This document shows, piece by piece, positions 9,001-17,327 of a stretch of DNA of 64,000 nucleotides; the stretch's first letter is position 1, and the number at the start of each line of letters is the position of its first letter. The notes beneath the pieces are model-generated. The model ran no database searches and was not told the DNA's origin. It was given only the letters and a program-made list of their open reading frames with translations. The DNA is from Pusillimonas sp. TS35 (GTDB lineage: Bacteria > Pseudomonadota > Gammaproteobacteria > Burkholderiales > Burkholderiaceae_B). A program made the translations under genes and the position numbers. The stretch lies in NCBI RefSeq assembly GCF_009857885.1, contig NZ_WWER01000008.1, positions 124,001 through 188,000 on the forward strand, in the 5' to 3' direction.

Positions 9001-11922
9001 GACTTGGGCCCCGAAGGGGGCGACCAGGGCGGCGCACTGATCGGCGCAGGTACGCCAGGCGAACTGATGCACAACCCCGGCTCGCATACCGGCCGCGCGC
9101 TGGCCGAGTACACCACCGCCATCGTCTATGAAGACAAGTCGCAGCAAGCGCGCGCGCTCGCCGAACCCGTGCACGAGTATGCCGACACAGCCGGCACACC
9201 CTTGCAGAGCGTAATGCGGCGGCGGCGCGCGGGCATGCACAGCATCGATATCGTCAACGCGCGCGAGCACAACCTGAAAGGCATCAACGTCAGCATCCCG
9301 CGCGATACCTTTACCGTGGTGACAGGCGTATCGGGCTCGGGCAAATCCACATTGGCGTTCGACATCCTCTTCAATGAGGGGCAGCGGCGCTATCTGGAGT
9401 CGCTCAACGCTTATGCGCGCGCCATTGTGCAGCCGGCGGGCAAACCCGATGTGGACGCCATCTATGGCATCCCCCCCACTGTGGCAATAGAACAGCGCAC
9501 CAGCCGTGGTGGGCGCAAGTCCACCGTGGCCACGATGACCGAGATCCATCACTTCCTGCGCCTGCTGTACGTGAAGCTGGGCACACAGATGTGCCCCAAC
9601 TGCAATGTGCCGGTCGAACCGCAGAAACCCGAACAGATCGTGGCCCAGATCCTGCGCGACTACAAGGGCCGCCACATCGGCGTTGTGGCGCCTTTGGTGA
9701 CGGCGCGCAAGGGGTATTACACCGACCTGGCCAAATGGGCTGCGGGCAAGGGCTTCAGCCACCTGAGGGTCGATGGCGCGTTCATTCCGGTCTCGCCCTG
9801 GCCGCGCCTGGACCGCTACCGCGAGCACACCATCGAACTGCCGATTGCGGACTTGATTGTGGACGCGGGCGACGAGGCCTCACTGCGCGAAGCCGTTCGC
9901 AGCGCCCTGGAACACGGCCAGGGCACCATGACACTACTGATCGACCTGACCGACGGCAGCAGCGTGCCGCTACAGGCGCGACGCGAGGCTGGCCTGGTCG
10001 ACGCGGCCAGCGAACGGCAGTTTTCCGTGAAGCGCGCCTGCCCCGGTTGTGGCATGAGTTTCCCCGAACCCGATCCGCGCATGTTCTCGTACAATTCCAA
10101 GCACGGCTGGTGCATCAGCTGCTTTGGCACCGGCCTTCAACTGAGCGGCTTCGACGAGCAGCAGACAGGCGAAGAAAGCACCTGGAATGCCTGGTACGAG
10201 GGCAGCACGGAAGTATGCCGCACCTGCCATGGCGAGCGTCTGAACCCCATCTCGCGGGCTTTCCGCTGGCGCGACCGCTCGATTGCCGAGTTTGCCGCCA
10301 TGCCAGTCTCGGAAGCGCAGTCCTTCTTCACCGGCTTGGTAAGCCGCGGCCGCGAGGCCGAGATTGCGCGCGACATTCTGGCCGAGATTCGCGGGCGCCT
10401 GAACTTCATGCAGGAAGTCGGGCTCGGGTATCTGGCGCTGGATCGCGCGGCGCCCACACTGTCGGGCGGCGAAGCGCAGCGCATCCGCCTGGCAGCCCAA
10501 CTGGGTTCCAACCTGCAGGGTGTCTGTTATGTGCTGGATGAGCCCACCATCGGCCTGCATGCACGCGACAACCAGATTCTGCTCAACGCGTTGTCGACGC
10601 TCGAAGGCCACGGCAATACCTTGGTGGTGGTTGAGCACGACGAAGACACCATACGGCGCGCCTCCCACATCATCGACATCGGGCCCGGCGCGGGCGTGCG
10701 CGGAGGCATGGTAGTGGCGCAAGGCACGGCCCGCGAGGTGATGGACAACCCGGCCTCTGTCACAGGCCGCTATCTGCGCCAGCCGCTGGCCCACCCGATG
10801 CAGCCGCGGCGCGCCATCGCAGCCGACGCACCCATGATCACTGTACGCGGCGCCCACCTGCACAACTTGCGCAATGCCGAGGCCCGCATACCGGTGGGCC
10901 GGCTGAGTGTCATTACAGGCGTGTCCGGCTCGGGCAAGTCCACGCTCGCGCGCGACGTCCTGCTCGACAACCTCGCGCGCGCGGTATCGACGCGGCAGGC
11001 ACCGGCCTGGCAAGGCTGCACCAGCATCGAGGGCTGGGAACAGATCGACCGTGTGCTGGAAGTGGACCAGACCCCCATCGGCAAGACGCCCCGCTCCTGC
11101 CCCGCCACCTATGTCGGCTTCTGGGACGACGTGCGCAAGCTGTTCGCGGGCACGCGCGAAGCCCGGGTGCGCGGCTGGCAGTCGACGCGGTTTTCCTTCA
11201 ACACAGGGGATGGCCGCTGCCCGGTTTGCGAAGGCCAGGGCATGCGCACCATCGAAATGAGCTTCCTGCCCGACGTCAAAGTGCTGTGCGACGCTTGCAA
11301 CGGCGAGCGCTTCAACCGCGATACCCTGGCCGTGACCTGGCGCGAACGCAGCGCTGGCGAGGTGCTGCGCATGGAAGTAGACGACGCGGTTGAGTTCTTT
11401 GCGGCGCACTCGAAGATATTGCGCCCACTGCAACTCATGCAGGATGTGGGCCTGGGTTACCTGACGCTGGGCCAGCCCTCGCCCACGCTTTCGGGCGGGG
11501 AAGCCCAGCGCATCAAGCTTGTGACCGAGTTGGCCAAGGCGCGCCTGACCGATGGCGTCATCAAAACGGGCCGCGCCTCGCGCACCCCCCATACCTTGTA
11601 TGTGCTCGACGAGCCCACAGTGGGCCTGTCCAGCGCCGATGTCGAAAAGTTGATCCACGTGCTGCACCGGTTGGTGGACGCGGGCAACACGGTGGTGGTG
11701 ATCGAGCACAACCTCGATATCATTGCCGAAGCCGACTGGGTCGTGGACCTTGGCCCCGAAGGCGGCACCGGCGGCGGGCGCTTGGTGGCACAGGGCGCGC
11801 CGGAAGAGATTGTGGCACGCCAAGCCGCGTCGCATACGGGTGCGGCGCTGGCTGGCTTTCTGGCGCATGGCGAGGCAGCACGCAAAGAAAACGCTGCCCG
11901 CAGGGCCCGCGAAGAGGCCTGA
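6007..11922 (+). CDS. Double-length UvrA-like protein (tandem fusion of two UvrA units)
   Basis: At 1971 residues this is twice the size of UvrA (about 940). It contains four ABC cassettes. Walker A GVSGSGKS occurs near residues 32, 722, 1105 and 1637. LSGGE signatures occur near 572, 915, 1485 and 1828, and Walker B DEP motifs follow each. Each half also has the UvrA zinc modules (CAHC..CESC; FSFNTGDGRCPTCGG..CPDC; CPGC..CISC; FSFNTGDGRCPVCEG..CDAC). The halves meet around residues 1040-1080. The first insertion domain has a Lys/Pro stretch and a Ser/Gly low-complexity linker (about 190-295). It presumably acts in nucleotide excision repair or as a UvrA paralogue; a normal uvrA is not in the window. 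pabB follows after 7 bases. Confidence 0.93.
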   Translation: MTSQIRIVGARQNNLKNLDVDINTGQLLVITGVSGSGKSSLAFDTLYAEGQRRYVETFSPYARQFLDRMDKPQVERIEGILPAIAIDQVNPVRNSRSTVGTMTELNDHLKLLYARLGRLYCRCCGRRVQRDNAQSIQQQIATRSQPGDPRLVITFPVVIPANFTEEEVRGFLDQQGYTRIHHEETRLQTPPTPKGKGKAKAKTPKAEKLRVLHVIQDRFRYSSAEPERVMEALDTALKQGDGHISIYVIPDAPPADSAQARGDAPLAVGSGSVNSSGDSTHSGAGTGAGTGVDADETVWRFSNRLHCAHCDIEYTTPLPSTFSFNSPLGACESCRGFGRVMGIDYGLVVPDETKTLRQGAIKPWQTASYKECQDELERYAPKAGVRLDTPWKDLSHDEKQWVIGGTPDWKGGPQAWKTQWYGAQRFFDWLESRAYKMHVRVLLSKYRSYTPCPTCGGSRLKPDATLWRLGDATAAQEDAGDDANAAGSYPRFMPVHADWTREQLNALPGLGIHDLMRLPISRVRDYFTDITFGAALDAALDLLLTEVRTRLKFLCDVGLGYLSLDRQSRTLSGGEVQRINLTTALGTSLVNTLFVLDEPSIGLHPRDMHRVVEAMHRLRANGNTLVVVEHDPQVMIAADRIMDIGPGPGERGGRIVFDGTPEQLRNADTLTGNYLGGRLRVEAPRPMPVSASTPRLLLEGVRANNLKNISVSIPLGRLVCITGVSGSGKSTLIQDVLYPAMLKLQGRPTEAPGAFDRLLGAEQLADVVMVDQTPIGKTARSNPASYVGAFDPIRKLFANATVSKERGYTPGTFSFNTGDGRCPTCGGTGFEHVEMQFLSDVYLRCPDCDGKRFRPEILEVRVEHLGRSASIDEVLEMTVTEALEFFQGLRDVQWALAPLADVGLEYVRLGQPVPTLSGGEAQRLKLAGHLAAAARSGISSAKVAKKGSLFLFDEPTTGLHFDDVAKLMRAFRKLLGAGHSLLVIEHNLDVIRAADWLIDLGPEGGDQGGALIGAGTPGELMHNPGSHTGRALAEYTTAIVYEDKSQQARALAEPVHEYADTAGTPLQSVMRRRRAGMHSIDIVNAREHNLKGINVSIPRDTFTVVTGVSGSGKSTLAFDILFNEGQRRYLESLNAYARAIVQPAGKPDVDAIYGIPPTVAIEQRTSRGGRKSTVATMTEIHHFLRLLYVKLGTQMCPNCNVPVEPQKPEQIVAQILRDYKGRHIGVVAPLVTARKGYYTDLAKWAAGKGFSHLRVDGAFIPVSPWPRLDRYREHTIELPIADLIVDAGDEASLREAVRSALEHGQGTMTLLIDLTDGSSVPLQARREAGLVDAASERQFSVKRACPGCGMSFPEPDPRMFSYNSKHGWCISCFGTGLQLSGFDEQQTGEESTWNAWYEGSTEVCRTCHGERLNPISRAFRWRDRSIAEFAAMPVSEAQSFFTGLVSRGREAEIARDILAEIRGRLNFMQEVGLGYLALDRAAPTLSGGEAQRIRLAAQLGSNLQGVCYVLDEPTIGLHARDNQILLNALSTLEGHGNTLVVVEHDEDTIRRASHIIDIGPGAGVRGGMVVAQGTAREVMDNPASVTGRYLRQPLAHPMQPRRAIAADAPMITVRGAHLHNLRNAEARIPVGRLSVITGVSGSGKSTLARDVLLDNLARAVSTRQAPAWQGCTSIEGWEQIDRVLEVDQTPIGKTPRSCPATYVGFWDDVRKLFAGTREARVRGWQSTRFSFNTGDGRCPVCEGQGMRTIEMSFLPDVKVLCDACNGERFNRDTLAVTWRERSAGEVLRMEVDDAVEFFAAHSKILRPLQLMQDVGLGYLTLGQPSPTLSGGEAQRIKLVTELAKARLTDGVIKTGRASRTPHTLYVLDEPTVGLSSADVEKLIHVLHRLVDAGNTVVVIEHNLDIIAEADWVVDLGPEGGTGGGRLVAQGAPEEIVARQAASHTGAALAGFLAHGEAARKENAARRAREEA

Positions 11923-11929
11923 TCCGACC

Positions 11930-13126
11930 ATGCTTTGTCGTTTCGAAGACCGCTTGGCGGATCGTGCACTGGTGCTGGAAGACTTCCGCGAACGCATCGC
12001 CGTCCACACAGCCAGTGAGCTGGACGAGGCGCTGGCCCGCATCGAAGCCGCCCAGCGCCGCGGGCTGTGGGTAGCGCTGCTGCTGGATTACGAACTGGGT
12101 GCATGGTTGGAGCCCGCCGCATCGGCGGCGCCGAACTCACCAGTCCGATCCGCAGCGGCTGCAACAGACGTGGGCGCCAGCACAGGCAGCGACGCTGCCC
12201 CCCTTACCGCCCTGGTGTTTGGCGCGGCGCGCCAGACCACGCCCTGGCAAGCGCCCCCCAACACCGCGCCCTTCGACCTGCGCGCACACGCGCTGATGCG
12301 GCGGGGCGAGTACCTGGCCGCCGTCGATGCGCTGCGCGCCGCCATCGCCAACGGTGAACTCTACCAAGCCAACTTCACGTTTCCGATCGCACTGCAGACC
12401 GACATGGCACCGCGCGATCTGTACCGCCAACTGGCCGCACATCATCGCGCGGCACATGCGGCCTATATCGAGGACGGGCGCCGCGCGGTACTTTCGCTTT
12501 CGCCTGAATTATTCTTCGAACGCCGCGGTGATCGGATCACCGTCAGGCCCATGAAAGGCACGGCGCCGCGCCATACCGACGCCGCGCAGGACAGGCTGGC
12601 GGGCACGGCCTTGCTTGGCAGCAACAAGAACCGCGCCGAAAACCTGATGATCGTCGACCTGCTGCGCAATGACTTGGGACGCCTGGCCACGCCAGGATCC
12701 GTCAACGTGGACGCCCTTTTTTCTCTAGAGGCCTACCCGTCGGTATGGCAGCTTACCTCCACCATCAGCGCCCGTGCGCCTGACGCCAGCTTGCCGGCCT
12801 TGCTGCGTGCGCTGTTTCCCTGCGGCTCTATCACAGGCGCGCCGAAGATCGCAGCCATGCGCAAGATCCAGGCACTGGAGATCGCCCCACGCGGCATTTA
12901 CTGCGGCAGCATTGGCTGGCTGGCGCCCGATGGCGACTGTTCCCTGAACGTCGCCATCCGCACCATCGAGATGCCGAATGAGCGCCCGGGCCATGGCGTG
13001 CTGGGTGTCGGCGGCGGCATCGTATACGACTCTGACCCCGCCCAGGAATGGGAAGAGTGCCTGTGGAAGGCGCGGGTGCTGGGGCTGGGGGCCGCCAGGC
13101 CCACACCCATCGCCTTTGTGGATTGA
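11930..13126 (+). CDS. pabB: Aminodeoxychorismate synthase component I
   Basis: A 398-residue chorismate-binding enzyme; ATG 11930 begins MLCRFEDRLADRAL, 7 bases after the uvrA-like stop. Diagnostic motifs: VRPMKGTAPRH, where the lysine marks aminodeoxychorismate synthase rather than anthranilate synthase, ENLMIVDLLRNDLGR, and the C-terminal GSITGAPKIAAMRKI plus YCGSIGW. It makes 4-amino-4-deoxychorismate for folate, with ammonia from PabA. It is shorter than E. coli PabB at the N-terminus, which looks partly low-complexity (about 65-90, Ala/Ser/Pro-rich). Followed by pabC 259 bases later. Any in-frame start inside uvrA is unlikely. Confidence 0.92.
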   Translation: MLCRFEDRLADRALVLEDFRERIAVHTASELDEALARIEAAQRRGLWVALLLDYELGAWLEPAASAAPNSPVRSAAAATDVGASTGSDAAPLTALVFGAARQTTPWQAPPNTAPFDLRAHALMRRGEYLAAVDALRAAIANGELYQANFTFPIALQTDMAPRDLYRQLAAHHRAAHAAYIEDGRRAVLSLSPELFFERRGDRITVRPMKGTAPRHTDAAQDRLAGTALLGSNKNRAENLMIVDLLRNDLGRLATPGSVNVDALFSLEAYPSVWQLTSTISARAPDASLPALLRALFPCGSITGAPKIAAMRKIQALEIAPRGIYCGSIGWLAPDGDCSLNVAIRTIEMPNERPGHGVLGVGGGIVYDSDPAQEWEECLWKARVLGLGAARPTPIAFVD

Positions 13127-13385
13127 GCAGGTGCCCCCGCAATCGTGATCGGCGCACATGCGCGCAGCATGCAAGCCGGCACGCTATCCAAATGCCGCCT
13201 TGGCCAGAACCGCTTGCAGGTCGGCAGACAGCGGGCCGAGTCGATCGGCCCATCAATGCCCAGGCTTAGCGCCCCCGGAATTACCCCGGCTTACGACCAC
13301 ACGAGCATGTACCCACCATGCGGATACAGTATGATAAATATACCTGCCCAGCGGACTCTCACGCATAACGAGGAAGGCCTCTGCC

Positions 13386-14045
13386 ATGAACGACGCGGAC
13401 ATCCAGCTCATCGAAACCATGCGGGTCGATCCGGGCCCGTCGTTGCCGCTACTTCCCTGGCATCGCAAGCGGCTCGAAGCCTCCTGTGCGGCGCTTGGCT
13501 ATCGCTGGCCCGGCGAGCGGCTGTTCATGGACATCGGCCGCCTGTCCGCCGGCCTCGACCCCACCTCCTCGCACAGGCTGCGCCTGTTGGTCGACCGCAA
13601 CGGCGTGTACTCCCTGACATTCGGCCCACTTCCGCCCACGCCCGAGCCCGTCCAACTGCGCCTGGACACGCGGCCGCGCAAGGCAGAACAGCTTTATCTC
13701 GCCCACAAGTCCACGTACCGGCCATGGTACGAAGAGGCCCAGGAGTGGCTGGCCGTACACCCCAATGTGTTCGACGTGATCTTCTGCAACGCGCACGGTG
13801 AGGTATGCGAAGGAAGCCGGTCGAACATCTACGTGCAGGACGATGAAGGCAACTGGCTGACGCCGCCGGTGTCGTGCGGCCTGCTGCCGGGTGTGATGCG
13901 CCAGAGCCTGCTGGACCAGGGCCTGGTGCGCGAGGCGCGCATCAGCCGCGACGACCTCGAAAACGCGCCTGCGCTGCGTGTATCCAATGCCCTGCGCGGC
14001 TGGCTGACCGCACGCCTCATCCGCGCCACGACGCGCTGGCGGTGA
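13386..14045 (+). CDS. pabC: Class IV aminotransferase, probable aminodeoxychorismate lyase
   Basis: A 219-residue fold-type IV PLP enzyme. The catalytic Lys is in AHKSTYRPWYEEA and the phosphate-binding region in CEGSRSNIYV; LPGVMRQSLL follows as in PabC and branched-chain aminotransferases. It starts at ATG 13386 behind GAGGAAGG. Being somewhat short and just downstream of pabB, it most likely eliminates pyruvate from aminodeoxychorismate to give p-aminobenzoate. A D-amino-acid aminotransferase role cannot be excluded from sequence alone. The 259-base gap before it has an AT-rich patch near 13325-13345 (TATGATAAATATA) that could hold its own promoter. Confidence 0.8.
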   Translation: MNDADIQLIETMRVDPGPSLPLLPWHRKRLEASCAALGYRWPGERLFMDIGRLSAGLDPTSSHRLRLLVDRNGVYSLTFGPLPPTPEPVQLRLDTRPRKAEQLYLAHKSTYRPWYEEAQEWLAVHPNVFDVIFCNAHGEVCEGSRSNIYVQDDEGNWLTPPVSCGLLPGVMRQSLLDQGLVREARISRDDLENAPALRVSNALRGWLTARLIRATTRWR

Positions 14046-14158
14046 GCACTGCAGGCGCAGGCAAGCCTCCGCTCTTGCCTGCTCACTGTTTCATCGTGCT
14101 TGCTGGCCGACGCCGAACGCCCACACGGACAACGCCCCCGCTGCCGTCCCGCGTGTTT

Positions 14159-15085
14159 TCATGCCGCAAAACGCCCATGCAGCAAATAATGAATGGCTTC
14201 GTGCGCCGCAGCCATACCCATGGTGGCAGTGACCGTCACGGCCGAGCCATACCCCGCGCACGACAGCCCCTGCAGCGCCGCACCTTGTGGCGCATGGGCC
14301 GCCAATTGGCCCAGCTCGTCGCGATCATGCGCAGGCGCCTCCGCAAGGGCCGTGATTTCGACCGGCCGCAGCCATAGCTCAGGCAACACGGCCTGCTGGT
14401 CGAACCAGAGGGCCCGCACCCCCATGCGCGGCACACGTTTTTTTACCTTGCCCGCCGCCGGCGCTGCCTTGGGATAACCATGCTGGCGGCGCAGCGTGTT
14501 GCGCAGCTTGGCCAGCAAAGCATCGTTGACGGCTTGCGAGAGATCTCCGGCCCGCAGGGTGAGCGGATTGGTCTTGCCGCCCGCCCCGCCACACACCACG
14601 ATGGGAAGGCCTTGGCGCCGGGCTTCGAGAATCATTGCGATCTTGGCCTGGGCCTGGTCAGTGCAATCGATCACCATGTCGATGCCGCCCGCAAACAGTT
14701 CGGCAACATTACCCGGCTCAACGAAATCGTCAATCAATTGCATGGTGCAGGCCGGGTTGATGCCGTGCACGCGCTGCGCCATGGCCAGGATCTTGGCTTG
14801 GCCAAGCGTTTCGGTCAGGGCGTGGATCTGGCGATTGACGTTGGATTCGGCCACATGATCGAGATCGGCCAGCGCCAGGCCGCCGATGCCCGACCGCGCC
14901 AGCGCCTCGGCGCACCAGGAACCCACACCGCCGATGCCGGCCACCAGTATGCGGGCGCCGCGCAGGCGCGCGACACCCATGGGGCCATACAAGCGCTCGA
15001 GGCCGCCGAAGCGGCGCTCAATGTCAGCAGTGTTTGCGGCGCCGGCGATGCCGGTCGTATTAAATAAGGCGTCAGGGGCGGTCAT
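14159..15085 (-). CDS. tcdA: tRNA threonylcarbamoyladenosine dehydratase
   Basis: A 308-residue E1-like enzyme of the ThiF/MoeB/TcdA family. The adenylation Rossmann motif is GIGGVGSWCAEALARSG, followed by LADLDHVAESNVNRQ, and the C-terminal half carries the TcdA-type segment LSCAGYGSAVTVTATMG. TcdA uses ATP to cyclise t6A37 of tRNAs to ct6A. ATG 15085 (MTAPDALFNT) is chosen over a codon at 15178 because the upstream stretch is Cys-rich and unlike the family. It converges with pabC about 110 bases away. A generic ThiF annotation is the main alternative. Confidence 0.9.
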   Translation of the reverse strand: MTAPDALFNTTGIAGAANTADIERRFGGLERLYGPMGVARLRGARILVAGIGGVGSWCAEALARSGIGGLALADLDHVAESNVNRQIHALTETLGQAKILAMAQRVHGINPACTMQLIDDFVEPGNVAELFAGGIDMVIDCTDQAQAKIAMILEARRQGLPIVVCGGAGGKTNPLTLRAGDLSQAVNDALLAKLRNTLRRQHGYPKAAPAAGKVKKRVPRMGVRALWFDQQAVLPELWLRPVEITALAEAPAHDRDELGQLAAHAPQGAALQGLSCAGYGSAVTVTATMGMAAAHEAIHYLLHGRFAA

Positions 15086-15290
15086 AGGACAGAGTTTACT
15101 GCCAACCCCGCATGCGACTCGCAGCGCGGCATAAGCAAAAAAGCAACACTGCTGACGCGGGAACGATACGCGCGGCACGGCTGTCTTAAAATAGAAAACA
15201 TCCCGTCTTCAAGCAACGTGTCGCCATATTGGCGGCGGTTGTGATCAACAGTTATCGCATAGGCCTCTTTTCAACGAGGTATTTCGCAAC

Positions 15291-15929
15291 GTGGACACGA
15301 TCTCTGTTTCAGCTACGCCTTCCATACCCTGCGCCGGCAGTTTTCGTCTGCTCACCGACGCCGAGCGCCACGCTTCACTCCAGGCCTCACTTTCGCAGTG
15401 GGATCCCGACCAGGATGTCTGGGTATATGGCTACGGCTCGCTGATCTGGAGGCCCGAGTTCGACTTCGCCGAAAAACGCATTGGCCTGTTGCACGGCTAT
15501 CACCGCGCGCTATGCCTGTGGTCACGCGTCAACCGGGGCACACCTGACCGGCCCGGACTGGTGTTTGGGCTGGATACTGGCGGCTCGTGCCGCGGGGTCG
15601 TATTCCGCATCCCCGCCGAACGGGTGCGCGAAGACATGGAGGCCCTGTGGCGACGCGAAATGCCCAGCGGCGCTTATCTGCCCAAGTGGATCACCTGCCG
15701 GACCGACGCCGGCCATGTCACAGCGCTGGCTTTTGTGATGAACCGCAATACAGATGCCTATGTACGCGGTCTGTCCGATGAGCATCTGCTGCACATTGTG
15801 CGCAGCGCCCATGGCAGTTACGGCCCCTGTATGGAATACGTAATCGAAACCGCACAGGCGCTGCAGCGATCGAACATCCACGACAAGCGGCTGCAGGCAC
15901 TTGTCAGGCAGTTGCACGCAGCCGTGTAA
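15291..15929 (+). CDS. ChaC-type gamma-glutamylcyclotransferase
   Basis: A 212-residue protein starting at GTG 15291; no better start is available. VWVYGYGSLIWRP is the ChaC P-loop-like YGSL signature, LHGYHRALCLWSRVNRGTPDRPGLVFGL is the conserved strand region, and LWRREMPSGAY carries the candidate catalytic Glu. ChaC enzymes cleave gamma-glutamyl dipeptides or glutathione to 5-oxoproline. It leads a rightward series with pdxH and a flavin reductase, though gaps of 26-76 bases leave operon status open. ggt, a few kilobases away, is another glutathione-breakdown gene. Confidence 0.88.
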   Translation: MDTISVSATPSIPCAGSFRLLTDAERHASLQASLSQWDPDQDVWVYGYGSLIWRPEFDFAEKRIGLLHGYHRALCLWSRVNRGTPDRPGLVFGLDTGGSCRGVVFRIPAERVREDMEALWRREMPSGAYLPKWITCRTDAGHVTALAFVMNRNTDAYVRGLSDEHLLHIVRSAHGSYGPCMEYVIETAQALQRSNIHDKRLQALVRQLHAAV

Positions 15930-16005
15930 CCCACCGTTGCTCTATCGCCCCCCAGGGCCGGCATGCGGGTAAACTATAGCGTTGACACAACTTGCCGCCA
16001 CTATC

Positions 16006-16635
16006 ATGTCCGTCGCAGATATCCGCCAGAAGTACGAAAAATTCGAGTTGCTCGAAAGCAATCTGGCAAGCACTCCGTTCGATCAGTTCTCCCTCTGGCT
16101 CGACGAGGCCTTGCAGGCGCAGGTACCCGAGCCCACCGCCATGACGCTGGCCACTGCCACGGCCGATGGCCGGCCTTCGGCACGCATCGTGTTGCTCAAG
16201 GGCTTCGACCCGAGCGGTTTCGTCTTCTATACCAATTATCTGTCACGCAAGGGGCACGAACTCGACGACAACCCGAAGGCCAGCCTGCTGTTCTTCTGGC
16301 CCGCGCTCGAGCGGCAGGTGCGTATCGAAGGCGTGGTTGACAAGGTCAGCGCACAAGAATCCGACGCATACTACAACAGCCGGCCGCTGGGCTCCCGCAT
16401 CGGTGCCTGGGTGTCGCCGCAAAGCCAGCCCATTTCGCACGAAGCACTCCAGGCACGCCTTGCATCACTGAGCGTGTCTCTGGGCGAGCACCCCACCCGG
16501 CCCGACCACTGGGGCGGCTACCGGCTTGTTCCAGACTACATGGAGTTCTGGCAAGGCCGCCCCTCGCGGCTGCACGATCGCATCGCTTTCCGGCGCGATG
16601 AGGGCAACTGGACACTGCAGCGCCTCGCGCCCTGA
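16006..16635 (+). CDS. pdxH: Pyridoxamine 5'-phosphate oxidase
   Basis: 209 residues, the usual length. Begins [19 protein letters not shown] at ATG 16006; an in-frame TTG eight codons upstream is not needed. Family landmarks: [18 protein letters not shown] (FMN binding), [29 protein letters not shown] (FMN/PLP contacts) and the C-terminal [18 protein letters not shown], in which Arg and His bind PLP. The enzyme makes pyridoxal phosphate from PNP or PMP using FMN and oxygen. It precedes another FMN-binding split-barrel protein by 26 bases. Confidence 0.97.
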   Translation: MSVADIRQKYEKFELLESNLASTPFDQFSLWLDEALQAQVPEPTAMTLATATADGRPSARIVLLKGFDPSGFVFYTNYLSRKGHELDDNPKASLLFFWPALERQVRIEGVVDKVSAQESDAYYNSRPLGSRIGAWVSPQSQPISHEALQARLASLSVSLGEHPTRPDHWGGYRLVPDYMEFWQGRPSRLHDRIAFRRDEGNWTLQRLAP

Positions 16636-16661
16636 CGCCCGGCCATCACCCGGTACCGCGC

Positions 16662-17186
16662 ATGCCAGTTATCCCCCATGATTTCGACACCTTGTACTTT
16701 CGGTCCGCACTGGGCCGTTTCGCCACAGGTGTCACGGTCATCACCGCTGAATCGCAGCCGGACGCCCGGCCGCTGGGGCTGACGATCAGCTCCTTCAACT
16801 CTGTGTCGCTGGATCCGCCGCTGGTGTTGTGGTCACTCACGCGCAAAGCCTCGACGCTGCCGCATTTTCTTGGCGCGCAGCGCTACGTTGTGCACGTACT
16901 GGCCGCCAGCCAACTGGCGCTGGCGCGGCGCTTCGCCCAAGGCCCCCAGGCCGAACGTTTCAAGGGCCTGGCGCTCAAGCGCGCGCCGGGCGGCACACTT
17001 ATGCTCGCCGATCCCGACACGGCCGCCTGGTTTGAGTGCTACAACCTCACACACTACGAAGCGGGCGACCACATTGTTTTCATCGGGCAGGTTGAGCGCT
17101 GCGAACGCGGTTTCAGCCAGCCCTTGGTGTACCATGCAGGCGATTTCGATCTCACGCCATCGAGCGAGCCGTTGTCCAGCCATTAA
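16662..17186 (+). CDS. Flavin reductase-like FMN-binding protein
   Basis: A 174-residue split beta-barrel protein of the flavin reductase-like family. LGRFATGVTVITAESQPDARPLGLTISSFNSVSLDPPLVLWSL is the typical FMN-binding half (quoted in part: GRFATGVTVITA, SFNSVSLDPPLV), and HYEAGDHIVFIGQVER is the conserved C-terminal strand with GDH. Such proteins supply reduced flavin to two-component monooxygenases, but no partner oxygenase is adjacent, so the substrate pathway is unknown. It starts at ATG 16662, 26 bases after pdxH, so the two may be cotranscribed. Confidence 0.85.
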   Translation: MPVIPHDFDTLYFRSALGRFATGVTVITAESQPDARPLGLTISSFNSVSLDPPLVLWSLTRKASTLPHFLGAQRYVVHVLAASQLALARRFAQGPQAERFKGLALKRAPGGTLMLADPDTAAWFECYNLTHYEAGDHIVFIGQVERCERGFSQPLVYHAGDFDLTPSSEPLSSH

Positions 17187-17327
17187 CCGCCAATGTCCAC
17201 CCCATGCGCGGTGCACGCTGCAGCGGTTTTCCGTCTTTACTGCAGCGCTTTCCGAGCCTTCAGAACGCAGACACTTCAACCCCTATAAACTTTTCAGACT
17301 CAGCTCAGACTGCTCATTATCAATATT

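Noticed and set aside
6814-9828. A 1004-codon open frame on the minus strand opposite the UvrA-like gene, and another of 690 codons at 9970-12042
   Set aside because: Long antisense frames are common in GC-rich coding DNA. Their translations are Arg/Gly/His/Ala-rich without any domain, and the plus strand holds clear UvrA motifs throughout.
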